Source: Cymbomonas tetramitiformis (Eukaryota > Chlorophyta > Pyramimonadophyceae > Pyramimonadales > Pyramimonadaceae). Taken from it: a stretch of DNA of 64,000 nt. Within the stretch, counting starts at the first letter, position 1. The number at the start of each line of letters is the position of its first letter. Of the stretch, positions 28,291 to 38,460 are shown piece after piece. The position numbers and the translations under genes were made by a program. The notes beneath the pieces are model-generated. The model searched no databases. It was not told the DNA's origin and worked only from the letters and a program-made list of their open reading frames with translations. The stretch is taken from assembly GCA_001247695.2 (NCBI GenBank), contig LGRX02030310.1, forward strand, positions 124,001 to 188,000, given 5' to 3'.

Positions 28291-28972
28291 GATGGCGCTA
28301 CTCCAAAAACTACTCGAAACTCCGGTTTGTCTTGGGAACAACTTTTCGACACTATTTCTAAACTACCTTCAGGACGCTTATGCCAAAGTATGGCATCGCC
28401 GTCGTACCAGCTCGCGTACCGCCTAGCGATAGAACGCGTAGAAATTCGTTCGAGTGTTGGAAGGCTATTGCAAAGATATTTATACCCGTTTACTTTGCAT
28501 GACAACACAAGAACGACTAGGATGAGCAGGCTGATTACACAAGCATTATTCTGCTTTTTTATAATCTAGGATCGGAGAAAAATACCTTACACCTCGTACT
28601 TTACTGTTAACAGCGCTATTGGAAATATTCGTGTGTGTGTACTCAATGTTTGCAATGTTATTACACTTGATATAGTCCAAAAGAATCGACTAGCGGTCTC
28701 TCTTCTCTGATAAAAACGTTCCCTCGAGACTACGATGTCCACAACGATTTGACTATAAACTTCCATTCGCCAAATTAAAAACAATCGTGAAGGTGCCAAA
28801 ATATACCGCCGTTATCCACACGAAACAAATATTCCACGTGATCGTAGCGAGGTGGCTCCAGCATACCCACGAGTCAGATTGGACGGTGGTACAAAACTCC
28901 CGTCGCGTACAAGTCAGGTCGAAGTCACTACGCTAGCATCGCCATCTTCCAACCACATCTCGTCGATCGAAA
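28291..28972. other. Intergenic region upstream of the DNA polymerase
   Basis: Holds TATAAATA on the minus strand (28477-28484). Short frames only; none has an ATG with a promoter. Confidence 0.35.
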
Positions 28973-28980
28973 TTAGAGCC
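28973..28980 (+). promoter_or_regulatory. TCGATCGA motif upstream of DNA polymerase
   Basis: Ends 64 bases before the polymerase ATG at 29044; no TATA box in the interval. Confidence 0.6.
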
Positions 28981-29043
28981 TTCCGCTAAGAAAGTTGGTG
29001 CAGGAGATGATCGCTTCCGCGAAACTTGACCGAGGTGTGAAAC

Positions 29044-31818
29044 ATGTCGTCCTCTGACACGGTCATCATGCCCTACAAGTGCGTCATAGAGAGGAAGGCG
29101 GATGCGCTAAGTAAAAAACGATCTCTTGTGCAACGTGAACGACTTGTTCTGTGGGCCATACGACACGCGAATTCGAAACGTGTGAAGGCCATCATCGACA
29201 CGACATCTTTGAGGCTGTACAGCGTGACTTACGCCCTGCTCGAAGAAGATCGAGCGGAGCAGGAGGAAGCGTTTCTGCGCGAATCGATACGAGAGTGCTG
29301 TCACGAAAAAGGATGGGATATGCGGCGCATCGATAAAATGCACGTAAAGAGAGTCACGTGGAAGGAAGATGCGAGCGTGCTGACGGTAAGTGGTATAGAG
29401 GTGACCGCGGATGAACGCGACGTCGTGGAGTTTCTCGCGCAAGCAAAACGGCCGGCACTGCTGCTGGTCAAAACCGTCGTGTCAGACGAAACCGCGATTC
29501 TGGGTTTCATGAAGCGTCAGGGTGTTCATCCGTACAGCTGGTGGAACGTTGTTGCGGACATGTCCGAGATTTCGGAGGACGGTGACGTGTGGACGCTTCG
29601 GGACACGTCGACGTCCTTCTTTACCCAAAACGGGCGTTGCCTTCCGTCCGGTCTGGACAACACACTACAGGTGCACGGGGTACGAGAGCTCAGAGAGCTG
29701 GGTGACCATCGCATAACGATCGTCATCGGAGGCCTGTCGCGAAGCGCTCGCGAGTTCGACGGCGGGTGGTGCATAATAACGTTGCGCAGGGACAATCCAT
29801 CCGAGGAGAGAGCGGCGATTCGGAAGATTCAGGATTACCTGGATCAAAATTTTGTGGACGTGCTCGCCGGAGAACGTGTCGCGGAAACGCTTGACAGACT
29901 GCGGGGCAGGTGTCGCGAGCACGCTACGCTCACGGGAGAATCGTGTATGCTCGATCCCGAGGAACGTTTGCTTCTCGTGGATACCGAGCGCGTCATCAGG
30001 AAAGCCTCCGGGCTGCTTTCCTACGCCAGCACGATGGGCGTTTCGAGGCGCGGATTTTCGACGAATCTTGCCCCGATGCAGCGGCTACTGGCGGAGAGCG
30101 ACGTTCTGTTCAAGGCTTTACGCCAGCGAAGATCGGTCATTGTGGAGATGTTCATGCACAGCGTGGTGCATAAGCTGATGGGAAAGCATTTGTTTTTGAC
30201 GGTCGGAGAATGTAAAATCGACGGGGTTCTCTCTCTCGCCCGTCACGCGTACGAGCAGCACGGCGAGAACGCAACACTACCGCAATACTTCGTGGAGTGC
30301 AGAACGGAGATGGAACGCACCGCACAAGGCGGAGACTCGTATCGCTTGCAAGGCGGGTACAACATTCCCCCTTGCACGGGGCTGCACGACGCGCAGATTG
30401 CAGCGCTGGATTTCCGAGCTTTCTATCCGAGCTGCATAATGTCCTACAACATCGGCAAAGGGTTGGTCGAAGTTGGGTCGCAAGCCCCCGACAATTCGAC
30501 TGCGTGGGAGTCCTTGGTGCCGCTTCATATAGGCGACACCACGAGCGACTTCTGCGATTGCTGCAAGCTACCCACGTACCGACACGAAAGCGCGGTCGTC
30601 TTGCACCAGCTTCGTCTGGGTCAAAGGCATATGCGAATTTGGCAGGATCCCTGCGATGAGCGGATTGTACGGGTGCGCATCTGTTCCGATATGGTATCCC
30701 CTGCCAGCGAAATGCTTCGGTATCTCTTAAGATGCAGAGAAGACGTGAAAAGCTCGGGCGACGACACCGCCGAATTGGTCTGCAAAACCTTGTGCAACAG
30801 CGTGTTCGGCATGTTCGGTTACCAGGGTATGGGAAAACGCTTGAACAAGTTTTATGACCGGGCGTGCTACACAGCGATCGTACAGCTGGGACGTTCCCAC
30901 CTATTGCGTGCGGCCGTAGCGCTGGACAGGATGAACGCCAACATTGTGTACGGCGACACCGATTCCCTTTTCGTGTCTCGATCGTTTGGCTTTGAAGGTG
31001 ACTTATTCGATAAAGATTTTTTGGGAAAGGTGAATCATCAAGTGCGTGTCTCCGAAGCGAGGGAAGCACTTCTCACGAAGGGTAGCCCGCATGCGGTGCG
31101 CTTGCATCTGGCGCATCGGTACACAGGAATGGTCATATTCTCCAAAAAGAAGTATATCGCGAAGGAGTCGGACGACTCGATGCTGCGACGCGTCGGCTTT
31201 CCAAAACGTCCCAAGCACCGCGAGCACATTCAATGCCTGTTTGTGGACTTCTGCGTGCGTTTCTGCTTCGACCAACGGAGAGCGGACAATCGCTCAGTCC
31301 CCAGCGCTTTGCATGCCATAAACGCGTTTTTTCTTTATTTTGACATCCAAAAGATGTCCGAGGCGTCCTGGTTCTTCGTCAAAGACCGAGAAAGCGCAAC
31401 CTTGCAGATACGGGATGCGGCGTGCAATCAGTCTGTCTTGCCCCTCGACGCCGCGGTGGACAGCGCCGTCTCGACGAATCTGGATGTAGAGCACGCGGTG
31501 TGGGACACGATAGACAAGGAAATGCGAGACCGACTGTGTCCGCTTCTCTTTGTCGACACGGAGTGGTTCAAAGTTAACGCGATGGCGCGCAGCATGGTAA
31601 GAAACTACTATCAGTTTCGCTGGAAACCGCTGCGCTCTCGATCGCAAAGGCAAACGGAGATTTCCATGGCGGGCACGCAGCAGAAATTTCCTCAGTGCTA
31701 CAGATGCCGACGTGTTGAAGTGACGCAAGATAACGCCGATCTAGACGAAGCGCAGACCGCTCGGGCCATGGTCCTAGTGAAGGAGTGCGTCGACTACGAA
31801 TGCGAGCACTGGTACTAG
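29044..31818 (+). CDS. Family-B DNA polymerase
   Basis: 924 residues; replicates the viral genome. Motif A is LDFRAFYPS (Asp 456), motif B KTLCNSVFGMFGYQG (Lys 581), motif C YGDTDSLF (637-641), and SKKKY at 700-704. These are the complete palm-domain set. The N-terminal 450 residues should carry the 3'-5' exonuclease, but I could not find convincing Exo I, II or III motifs, so proofreading is uncertain. The C-terminus ends in CYRC...CVDYEC, a possible small zinc or cluster site. The length is near that of short viral B polymerases. The upstream promoter is of the TCGATCGA type. A copy of the TTAA element lies 157 bases after the stop. Confidence 0.93.
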   Translation: MSSSDTVIMPYKCVIERKADALSKKRSLVQRERLVLWAIRHANSKRVKAIIDTTSLRLYSVTYALLEEDRAEQEEAFLRESIRECCHEKGWDMRRIDKMHVKRVTWKEDASVLTVSGIEVTADERDVVEFLAQAKRPALLLVKTVVSDETAILGFMKRQGVHPYSWWNVVADMSEISEDGDVWTLRDTSTSFFTQNGRCLPSGLDNTLQVHGVRELRELGDHRITIVIGGLSRSAREFDGGWCIITLRRDNPSEERAAIRKIQDYLDQNFVDVLAGERVAETLDRLRGRCREHATLTGESCMLDPEERLLLVDTERVIRKASGLLSYASTMGVSRRGFSTNLAPMQRLLAESDVLFKALRQRRSVIVEMFMHSVVHKLMGKHLFLTVGECKIDGVLSLARHAYEQHGENATLPQYFVECRTEMERTAQGGDSYRLQGGYNIPPCTGLHDAQIAALDFRAFYPSCIMSYNIGKGLVEVGSQAPDNSTAWESLVPLHIGDTTSDFCDCCKLPTYRHESAVVLHQLRLGQRHMRIWQDPCDERIVRVRICSDMVSPASEMLRYLLRCREDVKSSGDDTAELVCKTLCNSVFGMFGYQGMGKRLNKFYDRACYTAIVQLGRSHLLRAAVALDRMNANIVYGDTDSLFVSRSFGFEGDLFDKDFLGKVNHQVRVSEAREALLTKGSPHAVRLHLAHRYTGMVIFSKKKYIAKESDDSMLRRVGFPKRPKHREHIQCLFVDFCVRFCFDQRRADNRSVPSALHAINAFFLYFDIQKMSEASWFFVKDRESATLQIRDAACNQSVLPLDAAVDSAVSTNLDVEHAVWDTIDKEMRDRLCPLLFVDTEWFKVNAMARSMVRNYYQFRWKPLRSRSQRQTEISMAGTQQKFPQCYRCRRVEVTQDNADLDEAQTARAMVLVKECVDYECEHWY

Positions 31819-31974
31819 ATCGACCACGGCCGCGACGCAGGATTCGGCGCCTTTTTCTGCGGACGACGAGATGGCAGTTTGAAGTGAAGCCATCATCCGC
31901 ACCCTTACGTGGCAGCGACCGATATGCCTTCATGTCGGACGTCTGAACACTCGCGAGGACGCCGTGTAGACATA

Positions 31975-32138
31975 CCAAGAGTTGATTTTCGGTAGGCGTG
32001 AGAATTGTGTGGAAGCGATCTCCACACTCCTTACATTACTTATAATATCAGTGTCATATGTTAAGAATGTAACTTGCAAATTATCGCTGCCAAAATAGAC
32101 CTACAAATACCAATTCCTGACGACAACTAACTTTCAAG
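31975..32138 (-). mobile_element. TTAA element, worn ends
   Basis: Minus-orientation copy, AGAGTTGATTTTCGGTAGG at the left and a diverged right end (AACTAACTTTCAAG). The terminal TTAA is lost on both sides. Confidence 0.7.
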
Positions 32139-32207
32139 AATGCTGAAAGGATTGTCCATAGATTGTCAGTTTTAAGTGCGTAGAGTTACATATCTTGTTT
32201 ACATGCA

Positions 32208-32215
32208 TATATATA
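32208..32215 (+). promoter_or_regulatory. TATA box
   Basis: TATATATA. The first ATG of the following frame (32225) is only 10 bases after it, too close for translation from that transcript, whereas the next in-frame ATG at 32315 is at normal spacing. Confidence 0.5.
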
Positions 32216-32314
32216 CATATATAGATGGTCAAAGGTGTAGTGCCGATAGCACCGGTACAAATACGTGGAAATCTTGCTCGTGACGACAGCTATCCCCTGG
32301 TAGATCGCTTTTCG

Positions 32315-33301
32315 ATGTCTTATTGCGAATCTTCTTCGGAAGACAAGCGAGGAGGTCTTCGTGCGCCGATGTCCACGCTGTCGACGGCAATCTCCACTGC
32401 AACAAACGCGTTCAGAAAACCGCGTAACGGAGAACGAAGTTCCAATGCGTCGGTGTACCCGTCACAGGCACGAAGTTCCAATGCATCCGTGTATCCGTCA
32501 CGAGCACGAAGTTCCAATGCATCGGCGTACCCGTCACAGGCACGAAGATCAAAACCGAGCAGTAACAGGCCGATAAATCCCGTAACCTTAGAGAACAGGA
32601 GTCAATTTCCAGACAATCATTCGATATCTCGGCCACCGGTAGAAGCTGACTGTACGTTTGCCAGCTTAATGGTTCCCCGCGATATGCAAGATTTGGCGGA
32701 GGTCTTCAGCAAATGCGTGACGAATTTGATAAAGCTCTTCGACCAAAACCTCCCCGAAAACAAATGCAAAATCACGCATGAAATTCTGGAGAAATTGAAC
32801 ACGGCGCAATCAAACGCCGAAACAGTATGCCTGGATCAATTTTTTAATATCCTAGTAAAGGTATATAATCCTATCGACTCCACGAATATTCTGACGATAC
32901 CGAAAACGCTAATCAAGTATCGCTTGAAAGACCAAGAGGTTGGCGACGAGGAAGAAACAATTTTACTGTTCGCGAAGCATGTCACGGATATGGCACAGCT
33001 CATCACCAAGGCTCGCGATACAATATCTAAGCAGAACGTGCTAGAGGAGCTAGTTAAAATACTTGTATCGTTCCTCTTTGATGCGACGATATGCGCAGCT
33101 TTGTTTTCTGCTAGCGCGGAGGACATCCACATCCGCTTCGACAAAGCGGTCAAGAAAGCCTCGAGCAAGCTGACGGGAAATCCAGAAACTATCAACTTTG
33201 TGGTAAATACGGTAAAGCAAAGACTCGATGCAATCGACACGAAGGACGCGGCCGAAAGGTTGGAGAAGCGAGATGTCATTCGCGATATCGAGGCATTTTA
33301 G
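32315..33301 (+). CDS. Unknown helical protein with a Ser-rich repeat
   Basis: 328 residues from ATG 32315 (358 if the ATG at 32225 is used). Residues about 40-76 are three copies of a 12-residue unit RSSNASVYPSQA, possible phosphorylation or glycosylation targets. From residue 110 on the protein is a string of amphipathic helices (VFSKCVTNLIKLFD, ILVSFLFDATICAALF) with no catalytic motif. No signal peptide. Function unknown; perhaps structural. Confidence 0.65.
   Translation: MSYCESSSEDKRGGLRAPMSTLSTAISTATNAFRKPRNGERSSNASVYPSQARSSNASVYPSRARSSNASAYPSQARRSKPSSNRPINPVTLENRSQFPDNHSISRPPVEADCTFASLMVPRDMQDLAEVFSKCVTNLIKLFDQNLPENKCKITHEILEKLNTAQSNAETVCLDQFFNILVKVYNPIDSTNILTIPKTLIKYRLKDQEVGDEEETILLFAKHVTDMAQLITKARDTISKQNVLEELVKILVSFLFDATICAALFSASAEDIHIRFDKAVKKASSKLTGNPETINFVVNTVKQRLDAIDTKDAAERLEKRDVIRDIEAF
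32435..32542 (+). repeat. 36-bp in-frame tandem repeat
   Basis: Three units beginning CGAAGTTCCAATGC at 32435, 32471 and 32507, encoding the Ser-rich repeat. Confidence 0.85.
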
Positions 33302-33688
33302 CGCACCCACTTACTTTCTGCCTATTGATAAAATTTACGGGCTGACAGTCACTTTTTGTAAGTCAACAGTTTTGGCATCTAACTTCTTTCTTCGATCTAG
33401 AATCGGTGTCATTTGATGATTCTGTATGCGTCAGATTCCTCCAATTCGTTTTTAAAGCAAAATTTCATCACGTGCTTGCAATCTCATTATTGGCCGATCG
33501 CTATCATACCGACTTCGCATCTGACGAGACGTGCGGCTCAACATTTGATGACGAATTGCTCACAGTGCTTTTTGGGGATTGTTGCGGGATGTCGAGATAC
33601 CCGAAGCCTTTGGACGACGGCGAGAGTGTGGTGAGTGTCTTTTCGCGGTGACTTAAGTATTGTGGTACTTTCGGGAGATCAGCAAATT

Positions 33689-33733
33689 CACGCGCGCGCG
33701 CGAAGCATGGGGTGTGCTTCGCGCGCGCGCGTG
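33689..33733. repeat. CG hairpin element, copy 3 (perfect stem)
   Basis: The cleanest copy: two perfectly complementary 19-base arms (CACGCGCGCGCGCGAAGCA and its complement) around a 7-base loop TGGGGTG. Confidence 0.9.
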
Positions 33734-33879
33734 TTTTTGCTCCGATCAGAAAAAGGTACCCGTCCGCCCCTTACTTTTTCACCCTTTCTCGCGAAGATCG
33801 TCTCATCGCCGAGTTTTCGAGAGTCGGTTTTCGGTGGTACGGACATTAATTAATTGATACACCGAGATTAGTTATATAT

Positions 33880-34019
33880 CAAGAGTTGATTTTCGGTAGG
33901 TGTGCACACTCTTTACATCGAGTATAATATAATTGTCATGTGTTCAGAATGTAACATGCAAATTATCACTTCCAAAATAGACCTACAAACTTCGACCCCT
34001 GAGGAAAACTGACTCTTAA
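33880..34019 (-). mobile_element. TTAA element with internal deletion
   Basis: Minus orientation, about 140 bp. It lacks the internal GGAATTTTGTGGAAGTGATC segment of full copies. The right end CTGACTCTTAA is intact. Confidence 0.75.
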
Positions 34020-34326
34020 CTGACGCTAAAATAACCAGGCCCTCTTCTGTCCGCAGTCACCAAATAAGCACACGAGGGCTGAATAGAGACGAAGGCAAAA
34101 ACCGCGCCTTTCAGGTACATGAGCCTACGGAACTTAGAAGTCCACTCCGCACCGAAAGTATATAAGTAAAATCGTAAAAGGCTGCAGTTTAATTACGCTG
34201 TACACGCACGCGTCGCTACACATACGTACACATCGTGAGGATGGGAGTGCGCTCCTATGAAGAATTTGCCAGGCCTAACATAAAATTTTGAACTTAGCAC
34301 ACCTCTCGAGCGGTGCCTACACGCAA

Positions 34327-35151
34327 TCAGAGTTCCGCGGATTCCGTGGCTAATCTGACACGCTTATTGCTATCTCCCGACAAAGCACATTCATTCCTAT
34401 CGATGAATTCGCACAGCTCAAACCGAATCTCGATGCGTTCGCTGGAGTCCACGAACTGCCGCGTTATATGATCAACGGGGTTCTCTTTACGCACGTACTC
34501 CGTGTTCAGAAGCACGTACGTGTTCTCGTCTTTGTCCTTCAGCGGATTCCATTCGTCGCGGCAAAGCGCCACCAGGTCGCCGAGCTGATCCACGCGCGTC
34601 GATTCTTCGTTGCACACGGGCGTGCTCATCAGATCGATTCCGGTAGACACGTTCATAATCTCCCAGCTGAAATCCTTGACGGTCCGGTCTTGCTCGATGA
34701 GCGAATCTGCTTTCCGCGGCCGTACGAGAAACTGAACGCGCGAACAGAGTCGAGACAACTCGTAGTCGTTAACACCGTCGCAGGCTTTCAGAGCCACGGC
34801 GTGATAAACGGGCGCTGATGAGCTCGTCGCGGTCGAGTCCGCGCAGTGCGGGTTCGACTTGCACGCGTTCCAAGCTCGTTTCATTCCAAGAATGTTCTGA
34901 GGGCGCAACTCAGGCGCAGTCCAACTGAAATCTTTCTCGATCAGATCAGGCTCACGACCCATCACCACCGCGTTCGGTAAGGAATCCACCAAAATCGCGT
35001 GCTCTCTCTCAGCAACGGCGACAACACCGTCAGTACCTTCTTTGCGTAGCAAGATTTTCATACCAACGCGAATGGCCACACGCGAATGCTCCGAGGCGGA
35101 TTGTGCACACTTTTGTGCGTCGTTGTCGACCACTTCTGTCGCTTCGCTCAT
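34327..35151 (-). CDS. Unknown protein with a duplicated KDFSW motif
   Basis: 274 residues from ATG 35151 (the longer frame starts at GTG). It contains two similar segments, DLIEKDFSWTAPEL and SLIEQDRTVKDFSWEI, about 75 residues apart, suggesting an internal duplication. No signal peptide, membrane segment or enzyme motif. TATATA box 72 bases upstream and TCGATCGA 107 bases upstream. Confidence 0.65.
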   Translation of the reverse strand: MSEATEVVDNDAQKCAQSASEHSRVAIRVGMKILLRKEGTDGVVAVAEREHAILVDSLPNAVVMGREPDLIEKDFSWTAPELRPQNILGMKRAWNACKSNPHCADSTATSSSAPVYHAVALKACDGVNDYELSRLCSRVQFLVRPRKADSLIEQDRTVKDFSWEIMNVSTGIDLMSTPVCNEESTRVDQLGDLVALCRDEWNPLKDKDENTYVLLNTEYVRKENPVDHITRQFVDSSERIEIRFELCEFIDRNECALSGDSNKRVRLATESAEL

Positions 35152-35222
35152 ATCTGTCAGCTGATGCACGGGCTGGGAAGGTGAAGCAAAGCAGTAATCT
35201 CGGGAGGTAGAGCAATCTACCG

Positions 35223-35265
35223 TATATACCCGATGTGCCTATTTAATGTGCTCTAATTCGATCGA
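35223..35265 (-). promoter_or_regulatory. TATA box and TCGATCGA motif
   Basis: TATATA at 35223-35228 and TCGATCGA at 35258-35265, 30 bases apart, the same arrangement as at 38906-38948. Confidence 0.6.
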
Positions 35266-35447
35266 CAGTCGTGTTCATGCGTATTTATACCGATTATCAA
35301 CGTTAGGAATGCACACGAGTCGCACTTTCCAGGTGAGCACAGGCCCCGACTAGATTCGACGAACATCCCAATTTTTACGCTGCAATGTTGTATTTTCGAG
35401 GTACGCGAGCCGTAAGCGTGTATACAGGAAAGCTAATGCATTTTGGG

Positions 35448-36503
35448 CTACGCGCTTTGATCCCGCAAGTATTGCGCGATGGCTCGAAGATACGTTGACC
35501 AGTAGTGAGGTGTCATCTTTCCTTCCAAACTTGACACGTAGAGCTCCGCGTCGTGTGTTCGCTTGTAGTTCACAAAAAAGGCGTCCATGGATAGCAGCTC
35601 CACCCCCCCTAATTCTGCAAGCGAAACTAAGTTCACGACGTGCAAAACATACGCGCTCTTCTTCATGAAGACCGCATTCGCATCCGCGCGTACCTTGTAC
35701 ATGTCGTCACCAAAATGAGCAACGGATGCGCGAAACCTCTGGGTGAACTTCGTAATCACAAAGTGCATCCGTTCGTGGGGAAGGGCGTCCACTTCCGTTT
35801 GATTTGCCCATTGATACGCTCCGGAGCCGCACGCGTAGGCACGAGCATCCCCCCCGCGAGACGACAGCCACTTGAGAAGCGTCATCTGCGCTAGGACGGC
35901 ACCCATGGAATGACCGCAAAATAGTATTCGGTCGTAACCTTCCAGGTCGCGCACGTAAGGGTAAAATCTGTTTACCATTTGATCGAGCATGTCTCGTAGC
36001 GTCTCTTTTGAATCGGATTCGGCCACGTATCGGCCGGACGGAAAAAGCACCACGATCTCCGAGAGGTTTGTATCTACAGAACGAAACACTAGGTATCGAC
36101 AGGTCTTTTGAGAGCACATGTAAGCCGCCGTCGGAGGCGAAAAGTTTAAGACGCACATGTATTTTCGCCCCGTGAACATGTTGGTGACTATCTGGCCTGT
36201 GACCTGCCTACCATCGAGTTCCACGTTCCACACCGCGTTACGTTCGCCCGTCGGAAGGCAGACCCCGGGATCGTCCAACCATTTGCACGGGCTCTCGCTC
36301 GCGGGAACTTCCGAGTTCCCAAACGTCGTCTTGCGACACTCTCGGTCCGACGTAGCGCTGATGCACGTGCACGCTTGATCATTGCTCTCTGTAACGTGAT
36401 ACGAGTAATCTTCACGGTTAGACCACATGGACACGTTTTGGATACCCGCCCAAGACAGCCACCATGCGTAATCCCTGCCACACCTTTGTACGACCACACT
36501 CAT
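35448..36503 (-). CDS. Lipase-like alpha/beta hydrolase
   Basis: 351 residues. The nucleophile elbow is CGHSMGAVLA (Ser 199), preceded by a strand YDRILF, as in class-3 lipases. The Asp (in HFGDDMY) and His (in THDAEL or TPHYW) of the triad can be proposed from order but not proved. A Cys-rich N-terminal part (residues 40-140) suggests disulfides, yet there is no signal peptide. Likely acts on lipid esters, perhaps at entry or exit. It is divergent from the gene at 36738 with a shared symmetric TATA box 111 bases upstream. Confidence 0.75.
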   Translation of the reverse strand: MSVVVQRCGRDYAWWLSWAGIQNVSMWSNREDYSYHVTESNDQACTCISATSDRECRKTTFGNSEVPASESPCKWLDDPGVCLPTGERNAVWNVELDGRQVTGQIVTNMFTGRKYMCVLNFSPPTAAYMCSQKTCRYLVFRSVDTNLSEIVVLFPSGRYVAESDSKETLRDMLDQMVNRFYPYVRDLEGYDRILFCGHSMGAVLAQMTLLKWLSSRGGDARAYACGSGAYQWANQTEVDALPHERMHFVITKFTQRFRASVAHFGDDMYKVRADANAVFMKKSAYVLHVVNLVSLAELGGVELLSMDAFFVNYKRTHDAELYVSSLEGKMTPHYWSTYLRAIAQYLRDQSA

Positions 36504-36613
36504 TTTGAATCGGTACGCGGTCTGTCAACAACAACGGCAGGATCGAGATATCGCGTAATCCGTCCGGAGAGGCACGTGTGCCCTGAAAGGTGCGGACGGT
36601 TGCACGCGATCAG

Positions 36614-36621
36614 TATATATA
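36614..36621. promoter_or_regulatory. Shared symmetric TATA box
   Basis: TATATATA midway between the divergent starts at 36503 and 36738, about 111-117 bases from each. Confidence 0.55.
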
Positions 36622-36737
36622 CGTTAAGCGACTCAAGAATGTTGTTTCTTCGTTACTGACCAATTGTACCAAGCCGATGATTGTGAGGGGCGCATTTTCG
36701 CAGACTCTCTGCGGCGCCGAATGCGCCAGAGGTGAAG

Positions 36738-37814
36738 ATGGTCGACATCACCATATTCATAAGAAACTTGCAACGCGGACCCTGTAAAGACGCCCAGTAC
36801 GATGAGCGTGACCCGCCGGTGCTCCTGCTGAAACTGGATGTCGAAATACGGTGCGCTCGACGGTGGAGTTGTTATGCTGGTGACGTACGAACTACGAGTG
36901 CTGAACAAATAAATCAGAGCAAGTCGGGTACCACCCCCCTACCCCTAGAGTGTCAAAGCTTGAGAGTTTCAGTGCTCTCTTTCTACACGATTCTGAAAAA
37001 GAGGACATCGTCAATTACCACGCTCGGACAGTTGTCGGCGATCCGAGATAATTTGCTGCTCACCAGCACAGCACCGACCGTTGCCAAGCACGGTGCACCG
37101 ACAGCGAAAATAGTTCCGAGTCGCGAAGCGATTGAACAGCGCGTTCTCACCCGTGAACGTGCGCTAATCCACGCGAAAGTCGCTCGCAGAGAGTCCCTCG
37201 TAGGCGCGCACAGTCCACCGAATCGCGGCTCGATGAAGCTTTCTGTGACGAGCCGGGGCATGCAGCACCCGTGGTTGACGGAAAGAACGCGTCGACGCGT
37301 GCAGAAACACGTCACGCCCGATGTCGCAAAGCGTCTCTTGAATTCGCATTCGGGGCAGTTGAAAGAGGAGCTCGTCACTGTCGGTTTAGGCCTTCGCCTC
37401 CACGGTGACGCGACAATGTATGCACGTCGCATGTCAATGAGAAATTCCGGGCGGAGTTTGAAGATGTCGCGCGCGCTCTCTACAATGCTGGACGAGCAAA
37501 TCAACCTGTGCAAATGCGAGAGCATCGCCCATAAAAAGCTGGAAGAGGCGCATAGGTGGGACTCTTGCATGCAGCAAATATCCGACGAGTACGACATATA
37601 CGAGTACGCGAGTCTGCTTCTTTGTTGCGCGCACATCGTCGTACAGAACGGCGTTCGCAAAACCATGCACGCTCGCGAAGCGTTCCCCAGTAAGCGCAGC
37701 AGACTCGCCGAAATACTCGGAGATGGTAGCGCGGCCGCCGTAGATGGGGAGTTCCATGTGGTGCGCGCGTGCGTCTTCTCCTACTGCGAGCACATCGACG
37801 CGAACCGTACATAG
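36738..37814 (+). CDS. Unknown basic protein
   Basis: 358 residues from ATG 36738 (the frame begins with GTG at 36732). It is Arg/Lys-rich through residues 130-250 (for example TERTRRRVQKH) and ends in a helical, Cys-containing segment (YASLLLCCAHIVV). No recognised fold; the basic character suggests nucleic acid or partner binding. Divergent with the lipase. Confidence 0.65.
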   Translation: MVDITIFIRNLQRGPCKDAQYDERDPPVLLLKLDVEIRCARRWSCYAGDVRTTSAEQINQSKSGTTPLPLECQSLRVSVLSFYTILKKRTSSITTLGQLSAIRDNLLLTSTAPTVAKHGAPTAKIVPSREAIEQRVLTRERALIHAKVARRESLVGAHSPPNRGSMKLSVTSRGMQHPWLTERTRRRVQKHVTPDVAKRLLNSHSGQLKEELVTVGLGLRLHGDATMYARRMSMRNSGRSLKMSRALSTMLDEQINLCKCESIAHKKLEEAHRWDSCMQQISDEYDIYEYASLLLCCAHIVVQNGVRKTMHAREAFPSKRSRLAEILGDGSAAAVDGEFHVVRACVFSYCEHIDANRT

Positions 37815-38070
37815 ACAAAATGTGACAGAGTCCTGTAAAACGACTGTCGATTTCCGAAGGGAAATTAGATATGACGGGTGGCAGTCCCCGCTCTTTACGT
37901 CGGTCGTAATATTGGTTTTGTGAGTCGACGATGCACTCATCGAACACGCTCCTCACAAAGGCTGCCTTTTAAGGCAAAAAAAAATCCTAGTTTTGTAGAA
38001 AAAACAAACAAACTTGATAATCTACATCAGACAATAGAGTCTATTCGATTGGGTGAGGATGTGGTCTCAT
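37815..38070. other. Intergenic gap
   Basis: No gene seen in 256 bases before the CG hairpin and TTAA element that fill the rest of the gap to 38460. Confidence 0.4.
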
Positions 38071-38114
38071 TTTTTGCGCGCGCGCGAGACACCCCCATGC
38101 TTCGCGCGCGCGAA
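38071..38114. repeat. CG hairpin element, copy 4
   Basis: Inverse orientation: (CG)n, GAGACACCCCCATGCTTC, (CG)n. 72 bases from the adjacent TTAA element. Confidence 0.8.
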
Positions 38115-38185
38115 ATAAATACGCCACCACCCAAAGCAGCTTGTCCACATTAAGAATCGAGGCATTCAAAGATCCTTCTTCTTCA

Positions 38186-38348
38186 TTAAGAGTTGAATTT
38201 CGGTACATGTGGGGATTTTGTGGAAGTGATCTCCACACTATTTACATCAATTATAATATCATTGGCATGTGTTCACAACGTAACCTGCAAATTATCACTG
38301 CCAAAATAAACCTACAAACTCCGACTCCGTACGAAAACTGACTCTTAA
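38186..38348 (-). mobile_element. 163-bp TTAA element, intact copy
   Basis: Minus orientation with TTAA at both ends (38186-38189, 38345-38348). It lies 113 bases after the stop of the minus-strand gene at 38461. Confidence 0.8.
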
Positions 38349-38460
38349 TATTTCGGTACCCTCGGATCTGTACTTGCAACAACAAGTTGCACGTTTCCGC
38401 GGACAAGTGCTGGTCTTGCGTGTTACGAAATATCAATTGAACTCGGTCGCTGCACTCGCG

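Larger units (their letters stand above)
33302..34326. other. 1-kb gap with CG hairpin and TTAA element
   Basis: Between a plus and a minus gene that converge. Open frames around 33406-33651 look protein-like (FLQFVFKAKFHHVLAISLLAD) but start at non-ATG codons and have no promoter; perhaps a relic. The rest is the hairpin (33689) and the element (33880). TATA-like TATATAAG at about 34160 has no frame after it. Confidence 0.4.
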
